Shown piece by piece: positions 27,926 to 36,848 of a stretch of 37,932 nucleotides of DNA (position 1 is the first letter of the stretch; every line of letters begins with the position of its first letter). This DNA is from Bacteroidales bacterium. GTDB lineage: Bacteria > Bacteroidota > Bacteroidia > Bacteroidales > Bacteroidaceae. The position numbers and the translations under genes were made by a program. The notes under the pieces are model-generated. The model saw only the letters and a list, made by a program, of their open reading frames with translations. It made no database searches and was not told where the DNA came from. Location: positions 1 through 37,932 of the forward strand of contig SUXO01000020.1 in NCBI GenBank assembly GCA_015060885.1, read 5' to 3'.

Positions 27926-28108
27926 TCATAGTCCGGGTTCTTGCATTTCGCTCCATATATTGGCCCAGGCATCTCTGTATTCATACTCTTCGGAGTCCCA
28001 ACTTTCATCTTCGTCTGTGGTGGTTGATGGGATTATTACGCTGTCCATAACGTCATCGGTCGCATATTCTATAATATTAGCTTGTGGCGTTCGATATATT
28101 TTTTTCAT
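27926..28108 (-). CDS. Small hypothetical protein downstream of the LRR protein
   Basis: 60 residues beginning MKKIYRTPQANIIEYATDD and ending in an acidic, tyrosine-containing half. No domain recognised. Short proteins beginning MKKxYxxPxxxxI are frequent beside surface-protein genes in Bacteroidales; their role is not known to me. It starts 27 bp after the LRR gene stop, so the two are probably cotranscribed. Codon use and position favour a real gene; there is no signal peptide. Confidence 0.6.
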   Translation of the reverse strand: MKKIYRTPQANIIEYATDDVMDSVIIPSTTTDEDESWDSEEYEYRDAWANIWSEMQEPGL

Positions 28109-28135
28109 AGCATTTCTTCTTGTTTAGTGTGTAGT

Positions 28136-29845
28136 TTACTTTATGTAAATCTTTTTGCCGTTCTTAATGTATATGCCCTTTGTGGGGCTGTTTACAGGGC
28201 GGCCGTGCAGGTCATACAGTGTCTGCTCTTTTTCGTTCCCGGTCTTTTCGGTTATGGTATTAATGTCTGTGGTACCCCATTGCTGGAACTGTCCGAATTT
28301 GAATGTGGTGTTTGCGCTTTTTGCTCCCGGAGTTATAGTAAGGTACCAACGGTATGCGCCCAATGTTACATTGTTGTTGCCCGCCTGTCTTAATTTTCCT
28401 CCCGACAGGGCGTAAATGCCTGTTGCACCGTCTTCGCTTGCGATTTCTCCCGCAGTTCGCTTCTCATATTGCCCCACAAGTGTGTATGTGTTACCGTTGT
28501 TTGATGTGAATGTGGCATTGCGCTTTTCCGATGCAGGTTCAAGGTGTCGTGCTATGGTTTGGTTGTTGTTGTCAACACCTTTTTGCAGGTCGATATCACG
28601 CTCCACTCCTTCGGCACTCGCGCTCTTGGAACGTATAAGGCAGGGGGTGTGGGCGGTAATGACTTCTGTGTCATTGTCCAATGTCCTTGCTGTGAGATAG
28701 AAGTATGTTACATTGTTGTTGCTGTCGATGTAATCGGTAACACCCTCTATCACGGCGACCTCCATCATATCCTCCCTGTAATCGAATTTCTGGAACTCAA
28801 AAGGTGTGTACAGGGCTTGCCAATCGCTGTTTTTAAAGGTGCGCTCATATGTTGCCGACGATGAGTAGTATACATTTATTGTGGTGATGTTGCCGGTTGT
28901 TGTACTTGTTCTTCCCAGTTCATCCCCGATGGTGTGTCGCTCCTCTCTTGTATAATCTTCACTGTCGCTCAGAATTATTTTCTCGACGTGTTGAATGTAC
29001 TCAATCTCGGGGGTGTCCTCTTCTTCAGGTGCAATAGCCGCCAATTCCACAATCTCAAAATTCCCCCATCGGCTTGCCGCTTCGTAGGTATTGCCGGTTC
29101 CGTACGGGACTTTAATTATTGCGGTTTCCATTCCGTAGAAACCGTGTGTGTTGTTTGCATTCCAACGCTGCCCCATAACCTCCGGCGGGGTTGTTGCAAG
29201 GCAGGTGAGCGATGTTAGGTTTGTACCGGTGAATGCGTATTGGTGAATTTCGGTTACCGTGGCGGGGATGATTATACCTTTGATGTTGCTGCAACCGTCG
29301 AAGGCGCAGTCACCGATTATCGTGGTTCCGTCAAGAATGGTAACGTTTGTTTTTGCTCCCGGGCAGGCAACCAGCTCAAATTGGTTCTTTTCGGGGTTGA
29401 AAGGGTCGTCGGGGTCCTTTACCAGCCATTTGTACACAACACCGTCGTTGTCGAAGTAGGTTTCGTTTTCGTCGCTTACGTTTATGTTTTGCAGGTAGAT
29501 GCAGTCGGCAAACGCAGCTGTTTGTATGTCTGTGATTGTCTTCGGTAATGTGGCTGTTGTAATGTAGGAGTATTGAAAGGTGCCTGCACCTGCCTGTGTC
29601 CACGATGAACGTTTCTCTAATGTGGTAATAGTTGTGTTCCCGTTTTTCTCTGGAATAAAGATGTCGCCATAATATTTGTTGCTTCCCGGTGTGTCCTTTG
29701 TGCCGCCGTTGCTCACCACGGAGTTGCCGTCGAATACAAGGTCACTGCCGGTCTTTCCGCCTTCAATAATGTAATCCTGTGCCGTAGATGGTGATATGAG
29801 CACTGTTGTAAACAGCGCCATCAATAAAAATGATAGTCTTGTCAT
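28136..29845 (-). CDS. Secreted BspA-like leucine-rich repeat protein
   Basis: 569 residues. Signal peptide 1-22 (SPSTAQ cleavage region). BspA-type LRRs lie between about 85 and 240: TITDIQTAAFADCIYLQNINV, GTTIIGDCAFDGCSNIKGI, ATVTEIHQYAFTGTNLTSL. From about 290 a beta-rich region of unknown family follows (YTREERHTIGDELGRT, NVYYSSSATYERTFKN, GVTDYIDSNNNVTYFYL). The last 35 residues LYDLHGRPVNSPTKGIYIKNGKKIYIK match the sorting-like tail of the other secreted proteins here, but there is no dockerin. BspA-like proteins mediate adhesion to host matrix in oral relatives. A G8 tract sits in the promoter. Confidence 0.85.
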   Translation of the reverse strand: MTRLSFLLMALFTTVLISPSTAQDYIIEGGKTGSDLVFDGNSVVSNGGTKDTPGSNKYYGDIFIPEKNGNTTITTLEKRSSWTQAGAGTFQYSYITTATLPKTITDIQTAAFADCIYLQNINVSDENETYFDNDGVVYKWLVKDPDDPFNPEKNQFELVACPGAKTNVTILDGTTIIGDCAFDGCSNIKGIIIPATVTEIHQYAFTGTNLTSLTCLATTPPEVMGQRWNANNTHGFYGMETAIIKVPYGTGNTYEAASRWGNFEIVELAAIAPEEEDTPEIEYIQHVEKIILSDSEDYTREERHTIGDELGRTSTTTGNITTINVYYSSSATYERTFKNSDWQALYTPFEFQKFDYREDMMEVAVIEGVTDYIDSNNNVTYFYLTARTLDNDTEVITAHTPCLIRSKSASAEGVERDIDLQKGVDNNNQTIARHLEPASEKRNATFTSNNGNTYTLVGQYEKRTAGEIASEDGATGIYALSGGKLRQAGNNNVTLGAYRWYLTITPGAKSANTTFKFGQFQQWGTTDINTITEKTGNEKEQTLYDLHGRPVNSPTKGIYIKNGKKIYIK

Positions 29846-29889
29846 AGTAGTTTAGTTTTTGCGATGATAGTCTGTTTTCGCTTTTTTTG

Positions 29890-29927
29890 CAAAGGTAAGC
29901 AAATGTGGTTGTGCAATTACCCCCCCC
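29890..29927 (-). promoter_or_regulatory. Promoter of the LRR gene with a homopolymeric C8/G8 tract
   Basis: TACCTTTG at 29890-29897 (minus) is a perfect -7 element. Twenty-two bp further upstream is a run of eight Cs (plus strand 29920-29927), where the -33 region would lie. Length change of such a tract could alter promoter strength. Confidence 0.45.
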
Positions 29928-29997
29928 GTGTTAAAAAGAGTTAATAATTGTGTTGATTTCTTAAATAGATTTTAAGGAAACTTCCTGTGTGTGATGC

Positions 29998-30064
29998 TTC
30001 GCAGGCTGCAACCTCTTCGGGAGTACCTGCTTGCCGTGGCGCAGCCGGCGGGTTGTTCTATGGC
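29998..30064. other. Mosaic of exact fragments from uvrA, chrA1 and chrA2
   Basis: 29998-30031 equals uvrA 31104-31137 (34 bp exact). 30026-30044 equals chrA1 26911-26929 (19 bp exact). 30041-30064 equals chrA2 27862-27885 (24 bp exact). Neighbouring pieces overlap by 6 and 4 bases, as expected from microhomology joining or template switching. No coding role is likely. Confidence 0.8.
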
Positions 30065-30078
30065 AGGGCTGGTGGTTG

Positions 30079-30250
30079 CTAAGGGTAATTAAAGGGGGTA
30101 AGGGCAATTAAAGGCTATTAAGGGTGATTAAGGGTGATTAAGGGTTATTAAGGCATTAGTTCTCCTTAGTAGCCCTTAGTCTTCTTTAATTCTCTTTTCT
30201 CTTTAATTTCCCTTAATTCTCTTTCCTCCTTAGTAGCCTTTAGTTTTCCT
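30079..30250. repeat. Structured repeat, copy A: 10-bp ATTAAGGGNN units plus complementary pyrimidine arm
   Basis: A purine-rich arm made of ATTAAGGGTG/ATTAAGGGTT units about 10 bp apart is followed by a pyrimidine-rich arm (CCTTAGTAGCCCTTAG, TTCCCTTAATTCTC). The arms are imperfect complements, so each copy could fold into a long hairpin. 30147-30201 matches copy B 30942-30996 with one mismatch in 55 bp. Confidence 0.75.
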
Positions 30251-30262
30251 TTTCTTCTCCTT

Positions 30263-30826
30263 TCAGTCTTTCTCTTTGCTTCCTTTTGAGCGTTGTTGCA
30301 GCCTTGTGCGGGATAGTTTTTCTCGGAAACCGCCTTCGTTTATAAATCGTTCTCCTGCCGATTGCAGATATTTGTAAAGTAAATAATCTTCTTGGTATAT
30401 AAGTATAATGGCTATGTTTGCTATTGTGCAGGCATCGCGCGTTGTTACAATGTTCATCCAATAATCGGAGTCGTTATGTGCGCGGCCCAATTGTTGCGCA
30501 CATTTTGCCTGTTCCGAATCTTCTTTCCAGCGTGTGTGCCCACGCGTGCGCAAATAATCCTCATAGTCCACAAGTAGTTCTTGCAAACTGCTTTTAGCCA
30601 CATTAAAAAGTTTTAATTCAGTTTCTGCCGATGTTGCACCGGCTGCATAGCCCTCAACAATGTTTTGTTTGCCACTGCGGGCGGCTTGTACCATTTGGTC
30701 GATAGTACGGTCCCCTTTACCAAGAAATTGCTTGGTAAAAAAGTATGTTATATCGTATATTGCTTCGGCTTTGCGGTAGCATAGCAAATTTTTGTAGTTT
30801 CCTCTGTTGGGTATAAGGTTGGGCAT
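30263..30826 (-). CDS. Four-helix-bundle suffix-domain protein (23S rRNA intervening-sequence protein-like)
   Basis: 187 residues, all helical. The N-terminal part (YRKAEAIYDITYFFTKQFL, DQMVQAARSGKQNIVEGYAAG, ELKLFNVAKSSLQELLVDYEDYL) follows the four-helix-bundle family of proteins encoded in rRNA intervening sequences and in diversity-generating retroelements (Avd). The C-terminal TIANIAIILIYQEDYLLYKYL and GGFREKLSRTRLQQR are typical of the suffix-domain subgroup. Biochemical function of the subgroup is not known to me; basic residues suggest nucleic-acid binding. No reverse transcriptase or rRNA gene is nearby. The gene is bracketed by two copies of a structured repeat (30079-30250 and 30852-31050), which sets it apart as a small cassette. 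Confidence 0.8.
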   Translation of the reverse strand: MPNLIPNRGNYKNLLCYRKAEAIYDITYFFTKQFLGKGDRTIDQMVQAARSGKQNIVEGYAAGATSAETELKLFNVAKSSLQELLVDYEDYLRTRGHTRWKEDSEQAKCAQQLGRAHNDSDYWMNIVTTRDACTIANIAIILIYQEDYLLYKYLQSAGERFINEGGFREKLSRTRLQQRSKGSKEKD

Positions 30827-30851
30827 AGCGGGTAATGGTTTGCTGGCGGTA

Positions 30852-31050
30852 ACTAAGGGTTATTAAGGGCTATTAAGGGTTATTAAGGGCTATTAAGGGC
30901 TATTAATGGCTATTAAGGGTTATTAAGGGCTATTAAGGGTGATTAAGGCATTAGTTCTCCTTAGTAGCCCTTAGTTTTCTTTAATTCTCTTTTCTCCTTA
31001 GTAGCCCTTAGTTTCCCTAAATTCTCTTTTTCTTTTCTTTTTCCTTTCTC
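30852..31050. repeat. Structured repeat, copy B
   Basis: Ten or so ATTAAGGGCT/ATTAAGGGTT units (30852-30950) followed by CCTTAGTAGCCCTTAG-type pyrimidine arm repeated twice (30959-31015) and a CT-rich tail that runs to the uvrA stop. Same orientation as copy A, so the four-helix-bundle gene lies between direct copies. The pyrimidine tail, read on the minus strand, lies just after uvrA and may affect its 3' end. Confidence 0.75.
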
Positions 31051-31058
31051 TCTTTTTA

Positions 31059-33839
31059 TTATTGTTGCAGTTTCTCTTTCAAAAACTGCCCTGTGTAGGA
31101 ACTTTCGCAGGCTGCAACCTCTTCGGGAGTACCTGCTGCAACGAGTGTGCCTCCCTCTTCACCCCCTTCGGGGCCCAGGTCGATGAGGTAATCGGCACAT
31201 TTTATTATGTCCATATTGTGCTCGATGATTACTATGGAGTGGCCACGCGCTATGAGCCTCTCGAACGAGTTGAGCAGTTTCTTTATGTCGTGGAAATGGA
31301 GCCCGGTCGTTGGTTCGTCGAAAATGAAGAGGGTGGGGCTGTCGCTCTGTCGGCTTAAATAGTAGGCGAGTTTCACACGCTGGTTCTCACCGCCCGAAAG
31401 GGTTGATGATGATTGCCCCAGCTTTATGTAGGCAAGCCCCACATCCTGCAATGGTTGCAGGTTGGCGGCTATGCGTTTCTCCCCGTGCTCCTGGAAGAAG
31501 TTTATTGCATCGCCTACAGTCATTTCCAGTATGTCGTGTATGTTCTTGTCGTGGAACTTTACTTCGAGCACCTCTTTCTTGAACCTTTTGCCGTGGCAGG
31601 CCTCACATTCCAGTTGCAGGTCGGCCATGAATTGCATCGATACGGTTATGGTGCCTTCGCCCTTGCACTCTTCGCACCGGCCCCCTTCGGCATTGAACGA
31701 GAAGTAGCTTGCGCCGAACCCCAGCTGCTTGGCGAGTGGCTGTTGTGCAAAGAGGTGGCGTATCTCGTCATACACTTTGAGGTATGTGGCGGCATTGGAG
31801 CGCGACGATTTGCCAATCGGGTTCTGGTCGACAAATTCCACACCGCTTATCTGTTTCACAGCTCCCTCTACGGTTTCGCACTGTCCGGGCGCGTCGGCCA
31901 CCTCGCCAAAATGGCGTTTGAGCGAGCGGTAGAGAATGTCGCGTACCAGTGTCGATTTCCCCGACCCGCTTACACCGCTTACGACTGTAAGTACATTGAG
32001 CGGGAAGTTCACATCAATCCCTTTAAGATTGTTCTCGCGGGCGCCTTTGACAGTGATGCAGTTGTTCCATTTGCGGCGGTGTGCGGGCAGTTCTATTACC
32101 TCTTCGCCCAAAAGGTATTTCACGGTGTAGCTGTTGCTGCCCGGTGCAAGGTCCTTCATATCGCCCTCATATACAATGTTGCCGCCATAGGAGCCGGCTT
32201 TTGGCCCCACGTCTATTATGTAATCGGCGGCGCGTATAATCTCCTCGTCGTGCTCCACAACAACCACGGTGTTGCCCAGGTCGCGCAAGCGGTAGAGCAC
32301 GCTTATGAGGCGTTCCGTGTCGCGGCTGTGAAGCCCTATGCTGGGCTCGTCGAGTATGTATAGCGAACCTACAAGCGCACTGCCAAGCGATGTCACAAGG
32401 TTTATTCGTTGGCTCTCGCCGCCCGAAAGGCTGTTGCTCAAACGGTTGAGTGTGAGGTAACCGAGCCCCACGTCCATAAGGCAGTCGATGCGGTTCTTTA
32501 TTTCGGTGAGAATGCGTGCGGCAATCGCATTGTCGTGCTCGTCGAGTTGCAGGTTGTCGAAAAACTCTTTCAAGTGGTTCACCGGCATCTCAATGAGTTC
32601 GGTAATGCTTGCTCCGCCCACCTTCACGTATGTGGCCTCCTTTTTCAGGCGTGTGCCGTGGCAGGTGGGGCATATGGGCTTCCCGCGGTAACGGGCAAGC
32701 ATCACGCGGTATTGTATCTTGTATTGGTTGGCCTGCACCATCTTGAAGAAGTTGTCGATGGATATTGCCTCGCCATACTCCTCAATCCACGGCCCTTTGT
32801 GCCACAGGTAGTCCTTCTGTTCTTGTGTGAGGTTGTAGTATGGCTCAAAAATGGGAAAATCGTCCTTTGGGGCGTGGCGGCAGAACTCTTTTCGCCACTC
32901 GCCCATCTTCTCGCCGCGCCAGCAGAATACCGCACCGTCATATACACTCAATGTCTTGTTGGGCACGACAAGGTCCTCGTCTATGCCCACAATGCGCCCG
33001 AAGCCTTCGCAGGTGGGGCAGGCACCAATGGGAGAGTTGAACGAGAACAGCTGCTCGCTGGGCTCCTCGAACTCAATGCCGTCGGCCTCGAATTTTGTGC
33101 TGAACGTGTACTGCTCCTTCTCATTGACAAATTGCAGTATGCAGGTGCCTCCACCCTCGTAGAAGGCCGTTTCGGCCGAGTCGAGTAGGCGGCTTGCCGT
33201 TTCGTGCGACTGCGATACCGACAAACGGTCAATGAGCAGCAGTGGGGTGTCGCCCTTCTTGTGCGTGTAATCTTCGATGCGAACAACCTCGCCGTTTATA
33301 TATATACGGGTGAAGCCCTGTTGCAGGTATATCGATAACTGCTCTTCAATGGTGCGCCCCTTGCGTTTGGGAATGGGGGCGAGTAACAGGAAACGAGTCC
33401 CTTCGGGGCGGCTTTTCATCAGCTCCACAATATCCTCGGGGTTCTCCTTCTTTACGAGCTTGCCGCTTATGGGGGAGTAGGTCTTGCCCACACGGGCGTA
33501 GAGCAGTTTCAGGTACTCATATATTTCGGTGCTTGTGCCCACGGTTGAACGGGGGTTGCGGTTGTTCACCTTCTGCTCTATTGCTATTGCCGGCGGAATA
33601 CCTTTGATGAAGTCACATTCGGGCTTGTTCATCTGCCCCAGGAACTGCCGTGCGTAGGAACTTAACGACTCCACATAACGTCGTTGTCCCTCGGCATACA
33701 GGGTATCAAAGGCCAGTGACGACTTGCCCGACCCTGAAAGGCCGGTAATGACAACCAGTCGGCCGCGCGGTATATCCACGTTCACGCTTTTAAGGTTGTT
33801 TACTCTTGCACCGCGTATGGTTATGAACTTCTGCTCCAT
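31059..33839 (-). CDS. uvrA: Excinuclease ABC subunit A
   Basis: 926 residues, near the usual 940. UvrA is the damage-sensing ATPase of nucleotide excision repair and loads UvrB. Two ABC modules are seen: Walker [11 protein letters not shown] at 33-42 and [11 protein letters not shown] near 622; signature [11 protein letters not shown] and [11 protein letters not shown]; Walker [11 protein letters not shown] and [10 protein letters not shown]. Zinc-binding cysteine pairs occur in [24 protein letters not shown] and CEACHGKR. It ends with the short KEKLQQ tail. A 34-bp piece of its 3' coding end (31104-31137) is duplicated at 29998-30031. Confidence 0.96.
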   Translation of the reverse strand: MEQKFITIRGARVNNLKSVNVDIPRGRLVVITGLSGSGKSSLAFDTLYAEGQRRYVESLSSYARQFLGQMNKPECDFIKGIPPAIAIEQKVNNRNPRSTVGTSTEIYEYLKLLYARVGKTYSPISGKLVKKENPEDIVELMKSRPEGTRFLLLAPIPKRKGRTIEEQLSIYLQQGFTRIYINGEVVRIEDYTHKKGDTPLLLIDRLSVSQSHETASRLLDSAETAFYEGGGTCILQFVNEKEQYTFSTKFEADGIEFEEPSEQLFSFNSPIGACPTCEGFGRIVGIDEDLVVPNKTLSVYDGAVFCWRGEKMGEWRKEFCRHAPKDDFPIFEPYYNLTQEQKDYLWHKGPWIEEYGEAISIDNFFKMVQANQYKIQYRVMLARYRGKPICPTCHGTRLKKEATYVKVGGASITELIEMPVNHLKEFFDNLQLDEHDNAIAARILTEIKNRIDCLMDVGLGYLTLNRLSNSLSGGESQRINLVTSLGSALVGSLYILDEPSIGLHSRDTERLISVLYRLRDLGNTVVVVEHDEEIIRAADYIIDVGPKAGSYGGNIVYEGDMKDLAPGSNSYTVKYLLGEEVIELPAHRRKWNNCITVKGARENNLKGIDVNFPLNVLTVVSGVSGSGKSTLVRDILYRSLKRHFGEVADAPGQCETVEGAVKQISGVEFVDQNPIGKSSRSNAATYLKVYDEIRHLFAQQPLAKQLGFGASYFSFNAEGGRCEECKGEGTITVSMQFMADLQLECEACHGKRFKKEVLEVKFHDKNIHDILEMTVGDAINFFQEHGEKRIAANLQPLQDVGLAYIKLGQSSSTLSGGENQRVKLAYYLSRQSDSPTLFIFDEPTTGLHFHDIKKLLNSFERLIARGHSIVIIEHNMDIIKCADYLIDLGPEGGEEGGTLVAAGTPEEVAACESSYTGQFLKEKLQQ

Positions 33840-33919
33840 AAATCAACTGCTCCTTTGATAATCTTCCGCGAAAATACATAAAAAACAGTAAGGTTGTATC
33901 CCTTTAACAAAAAATAGTG

Positions 33920-33949
33920 CAAACGTAGGCGATGGGTGCGGCAATGCAA
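33920..33949 (-). promoter_or_regulatory. Candidate promoter of uvrA
   Basis: On the minus strand TTG (33949-33947), a 19-bp spacer and TACGTTTG (33927-33920) fit the Bacteroidota consensus, about 80 bp upstream of the ATG. It directly follows the terminator of the upstream gene. Confidence 0.4.
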
Positions 33950-33981
33950 TAAAAAGCCCCGGGCAGTTCACTGCCCGGGGC
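33948..33981 (-). terminator. Intrinsic terminator after the LRR-dockerin pseudogene
   Basis: GCCCCGGGCAG-TTCA-CTGCCCGGGGC (33956-33981) is a perfect 11-bp stem. On the minus strand it is followed by TTTTTATT, so it stops transcription coming from 34059 before uvrA. Confidence 0.9.
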
Positions 33982-34058
33982 GGAAGGAAAAATCAATTTC
34001 TTATTTTATTAACTTTTTCACGTTTCGGGTTAATCATTTACAACCACCTTCTTGCCGT

Positions 34059-35357
34059 TTACCACATAACCTTTTTGCCGTTCTGTATGTAGATACCGCC
34101 CTTGACAGGCTCTGTTACCTTGCGGCCTTGCAGGTCGTAGATTGCAGTAGCAGCTGCTGCATCATCGGCTACGATAGAGTCGATACCTGTAACGCCACCG
34201 CTTACTGTTATCCAACCGGTGTAGTCGGCAAGTACCTCTTTACCGGTAGATGAGATAAACACGTTCTTGATGGTGAAGGGATATTCGCCATCGGCAGCAC
34301 CATTGGCTTTGAGAAGCACTGTTGCTACATCACCCTCAGTATCTTTGAAGAGAGCGTTGCTGAGTGACATAATAACAACACGCAAAGAACCGTCGGCCTG
34401 AACTGCGCACTCGGGGTCTGAGTGTTTGCGGTGTGCACGGCTACCGAGGTAAACCTCATAGTACTCACCGTCGAAATCAACCTCGATGCCTTCGGGGAGT
34501 TCAAGGTCGAACTGGATTGCCGAGAAGGGATAGCCGGGGTTGTCGATGTTGATGAGCAGTGTTTCTCCATCGCCATCGGCCGATACTGTGCTAATCTCAC
34601 CGGCGCGTGTAGCGGCTGCTTTTGCAGGAGCATCGTTTGCTGTTCTCGTTCCCAGGATTATGGAGATGAGTTCTGTTACGTCGGCAACATCAACTGTGCC
34701 GTCGCCATCGACATCGGCAGCATCGGTTGCGAGCGAGTTGTCGAGAATCATCGACACCAATGTGGTGGCATCGGCAACGTCGATAACTCCATCGCCATCG
34801 ACATCGCCCGTGAGGCTGTTTGCCTCTTCAACAATATTGGCAAAGTTCTTCCAGTGGGTTGTTGTCAATTTTGTATCCCCTTCTACGGGAATGAGCATTA
34901 TCTGGTCGAGCAAGAAGCGGAAAGCAAACCGGTTGGCATTCTTGGCAGTATAAAGTCCGTTTCCTTCATTATACTGCAATGGACGCAAAAGCTCAATGTT
35001 TACATCCACACTATGATTGTTTACAAAGTCAAAAATATAATCTTCGTTATTCGCATCCTTCAAGAAGATGGTATCTATGCGCGAACGGTCGGGAACAATC
35101 GCGTGCTTCTCCCACACACCGAAATTGGTATTTGAAGTACCAATGTTGAACGAATCGCAAGGGAACATAGCAAGCTGTTCATTGTTCTGGTTTACACGTA
35201 CACGCAGATAAGAGTCGGCATATTGCGGGTCGATAGATGAGCTTATCAATGTATCGCTGTACGATTCTATGAACCAGGGTACTGTAACAAGTGCTATTTT
35301 ATATCGCCCGTTACGTGCAATGCTCGTCTCGAACGTGGCTTTGGGCAGGTCGGTCAT
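34059..35357 (-). CDS. C-terminal fragment of the broken LRR protein: beta domain, dockerin, cohesin-like domain, altered tail
   Basis: 432 codons from an ATG at 35357, but this is probably not a real start: there is no signal peptide, and the same frame continues upstream past a single TAA (35367-35369) into LRR coding sequence. Residues 1-170 are a beta-rich region (GRYKIALVTVPWFIESYSDT). The dockerin has loops DVDGDGVIDVAD and DVDGDGTVDVAD at about 184-238, then a cohesin-like domain (about 255-390), then IYDLQGRKV..GGIYIQNGKK. The frame ends in KVMW; in another frame the DNA continues as KGYVVNGKKVVVND then stop, the remains of a second tail. May still be translated as a stand-alone cytoplasmic fragment, but more likely inert. 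Confidence 0.55.
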   Translation of the reverse strand: MTDLPKATFETSIARNGRYKIALVTVPWFIESYSDTLISSSIDPQYADSYLRVRVNQNNEQLAMFPCDSFNIGTSNTNFGVWEKHAIVPDRSRIDTIFLKDANNEDYIFDFVNNHSVDVNIELLRPLQYNEGNGLYTAKNANRFAFRFLLDQIMLIPVEGDTKLTTTHWKNFANIVEEANSLTGDVDGDGVIDVADATTLVSMILDNSLATDAADVDGDGTVDVADVTELISIILGTRTANDAPAKAAATRAGEISTVSADGDGETLLINIDNPGYPFSAIQFDLELPEGIEVDFDGEYYEVYLGSRAHRKHSDPECAVQADGSLRVVIMSLSNALFKDTEGDVATVLLKANGAADGEYPFTIKNVFISSTGKEVLADYTGWITVSGGVTGIDSIVADDAAAATAIYDLQGRKVTEPVKGGIYIQNGKKVMW

Positions 35358-35759
35358 TTTTGTTTTTTACGGTTGATAGGCAAGCAGATAGTCGTTTCCA
35401 TTGAGAGTGCCGGCAACATCGGGGTTCTGCGCTTCCACTTTCACAGTCTCATATTGGGCTTCCTTATCGAATCCGCTCATAGAAGCCAACAGGTCGTTAT
35501 TGTAAACCGGCAACCTCCTAATCTCCATCTCCTCTCTTTGCGAAGTGCTCGATTGGTAGGCAGCCTTTGTGCCCGCCGGAACGTGGAGGGTAGCACTTGC
35601 ATAATGTTCGGCAAAGGCCTCGCTATCGAGCAACGCAGGTATGCTACCCAGTGCATATATATCTTTAAGAGCAGTGCAACCCTTGAATGCGTCTGCGCCA
35701 ATTGCAGTTACACCATCGGGGATTGTCACACCGGTTATGACCGTATTTCCATTGAACGC

Positions 35760-36320
35760 ATTATCACCAATCATATAACTGCCGCCCTTGTAATTTGCAG
35801 GAAGTGAAATTATAGAGTCATTGCCAATGTAGGCATAGAGAGTATTTACCCCATCAATTATAGTAAATATATAATCTCCTTCGAACGAACCGTCAGGCAC
35901 ATTGATTACCTTGTCGGCATAATAGGCAACGTAGCCATTACCTGTTGAGCCCTTTATTAGTTTTAAAGAAGAAAAATTATAAACAGTTTTAAGGCCCGTG
36001 CAACCATAGAACGCATTGCTTTCTATCGATGTTACGCTATTTGGGATTTCAATGCTTGTGAGGCCTGTGTAACCACGGAACGCATTGCTGCCAATTACAT
36101 AATTCTAGCTCTTGTAATTTTCGGGAAGCGTTATTGTAGAACTGTTGCCAATATAACCACACAAGGTATTTACCCCATCAATTACTCCAAAGACATAATC
36201 TCCTTCAATGGAGCCATTAGGCGCATTGATTACCTTGTCGGCATAGTAGGCTACATAACCATTAGTGGTACTGCCCTTAACTATATTCAAAGAAGAATTG
36301 TTGGCTACGGTTTTTAGGCC
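35760..36320 (-). repeat. Diverged 324-bp tandem duplication in the LRR gene
   Basis: Segments with KGSTxNGYVAYYADKVIN and EGDYxFxxIDGVNTL occur twice, offset by 324 bp (for example 35911 and 36235). The TAG stop lies in the upstream copy, where the other copy encodes glycine (NYKGGSYMIG against NYKS-stop-NYVIG). Confidence 0.75.
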
Positions 36321-36710
36321 GGTGCAATTATAGAACGCATACTCTCCTATTGATGTTACGTTGTTGGGTATTTCGATGCTTTTTAGGCCGGTGCAATTAT
36401 AGAACGCACAGCCCCCTATCGTTGTTACGCTATTACCTATTGTTACGTTTGTGAGGCCGGAGCAACCATAGAACGCATAATCTCCAATGCTTATTACACT
36501 GTTAGGAATTTCGATGCTGGTGAGACCGCGGCACCAATAGAACGCACTTTCTCCTATGCTTGTTACGCTGTTGGGTATTGTTACGCTTGTGAGGCCGGTA
36601 CAACTACCGAACGCTCCATTTCCTATGCTTGTTACGCTGTTGGGGATTACAATGCTTGTTAGGCCGGTGCAACCAACGAACGTACTGTTTCCTATTGATG
36701 TTACGCTGTT

Positions 36711-36848
36711 TGGAATTTCAATGCTTGTGAGGCCGGTGCAATAAGCAAACGCCCAAACTCCTATCGATGTTACGCTGTTTGGAATTTCAATGCTTGTGAG
36801 GCCGGTGCAATAAGCAAACGCCCAAACTCCTATCGATGTTACGCTACC
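36711..36848 (-). repeat. Exact tandem duplication of one 69-bp LRR unit
   Basis: The 69 bp starting at 36711 are repeated without change starting at 36780, encoding two identical 23-residue units (VWAFAYCTGLTSIEIPNSVT...). Exactness means the duplication is recent compared with the other units. Confidence 0.85.

Noticed and set aside
30263-30826. Diversity-generating retroelement accessory gene (avd)
   Set aside because: No reverse transcriptase, template repeat or variable repeat was seen nearby, and the C-terminus is that of the suffix-domain subgroup.
30079-31050. CRISPR array suggested by the short regular ATTAAGGG repeats
   Set aside because: The period is only 10 bp with no unique spacers and no cas genes; it is a tandem purine repeat with a complementary arm.
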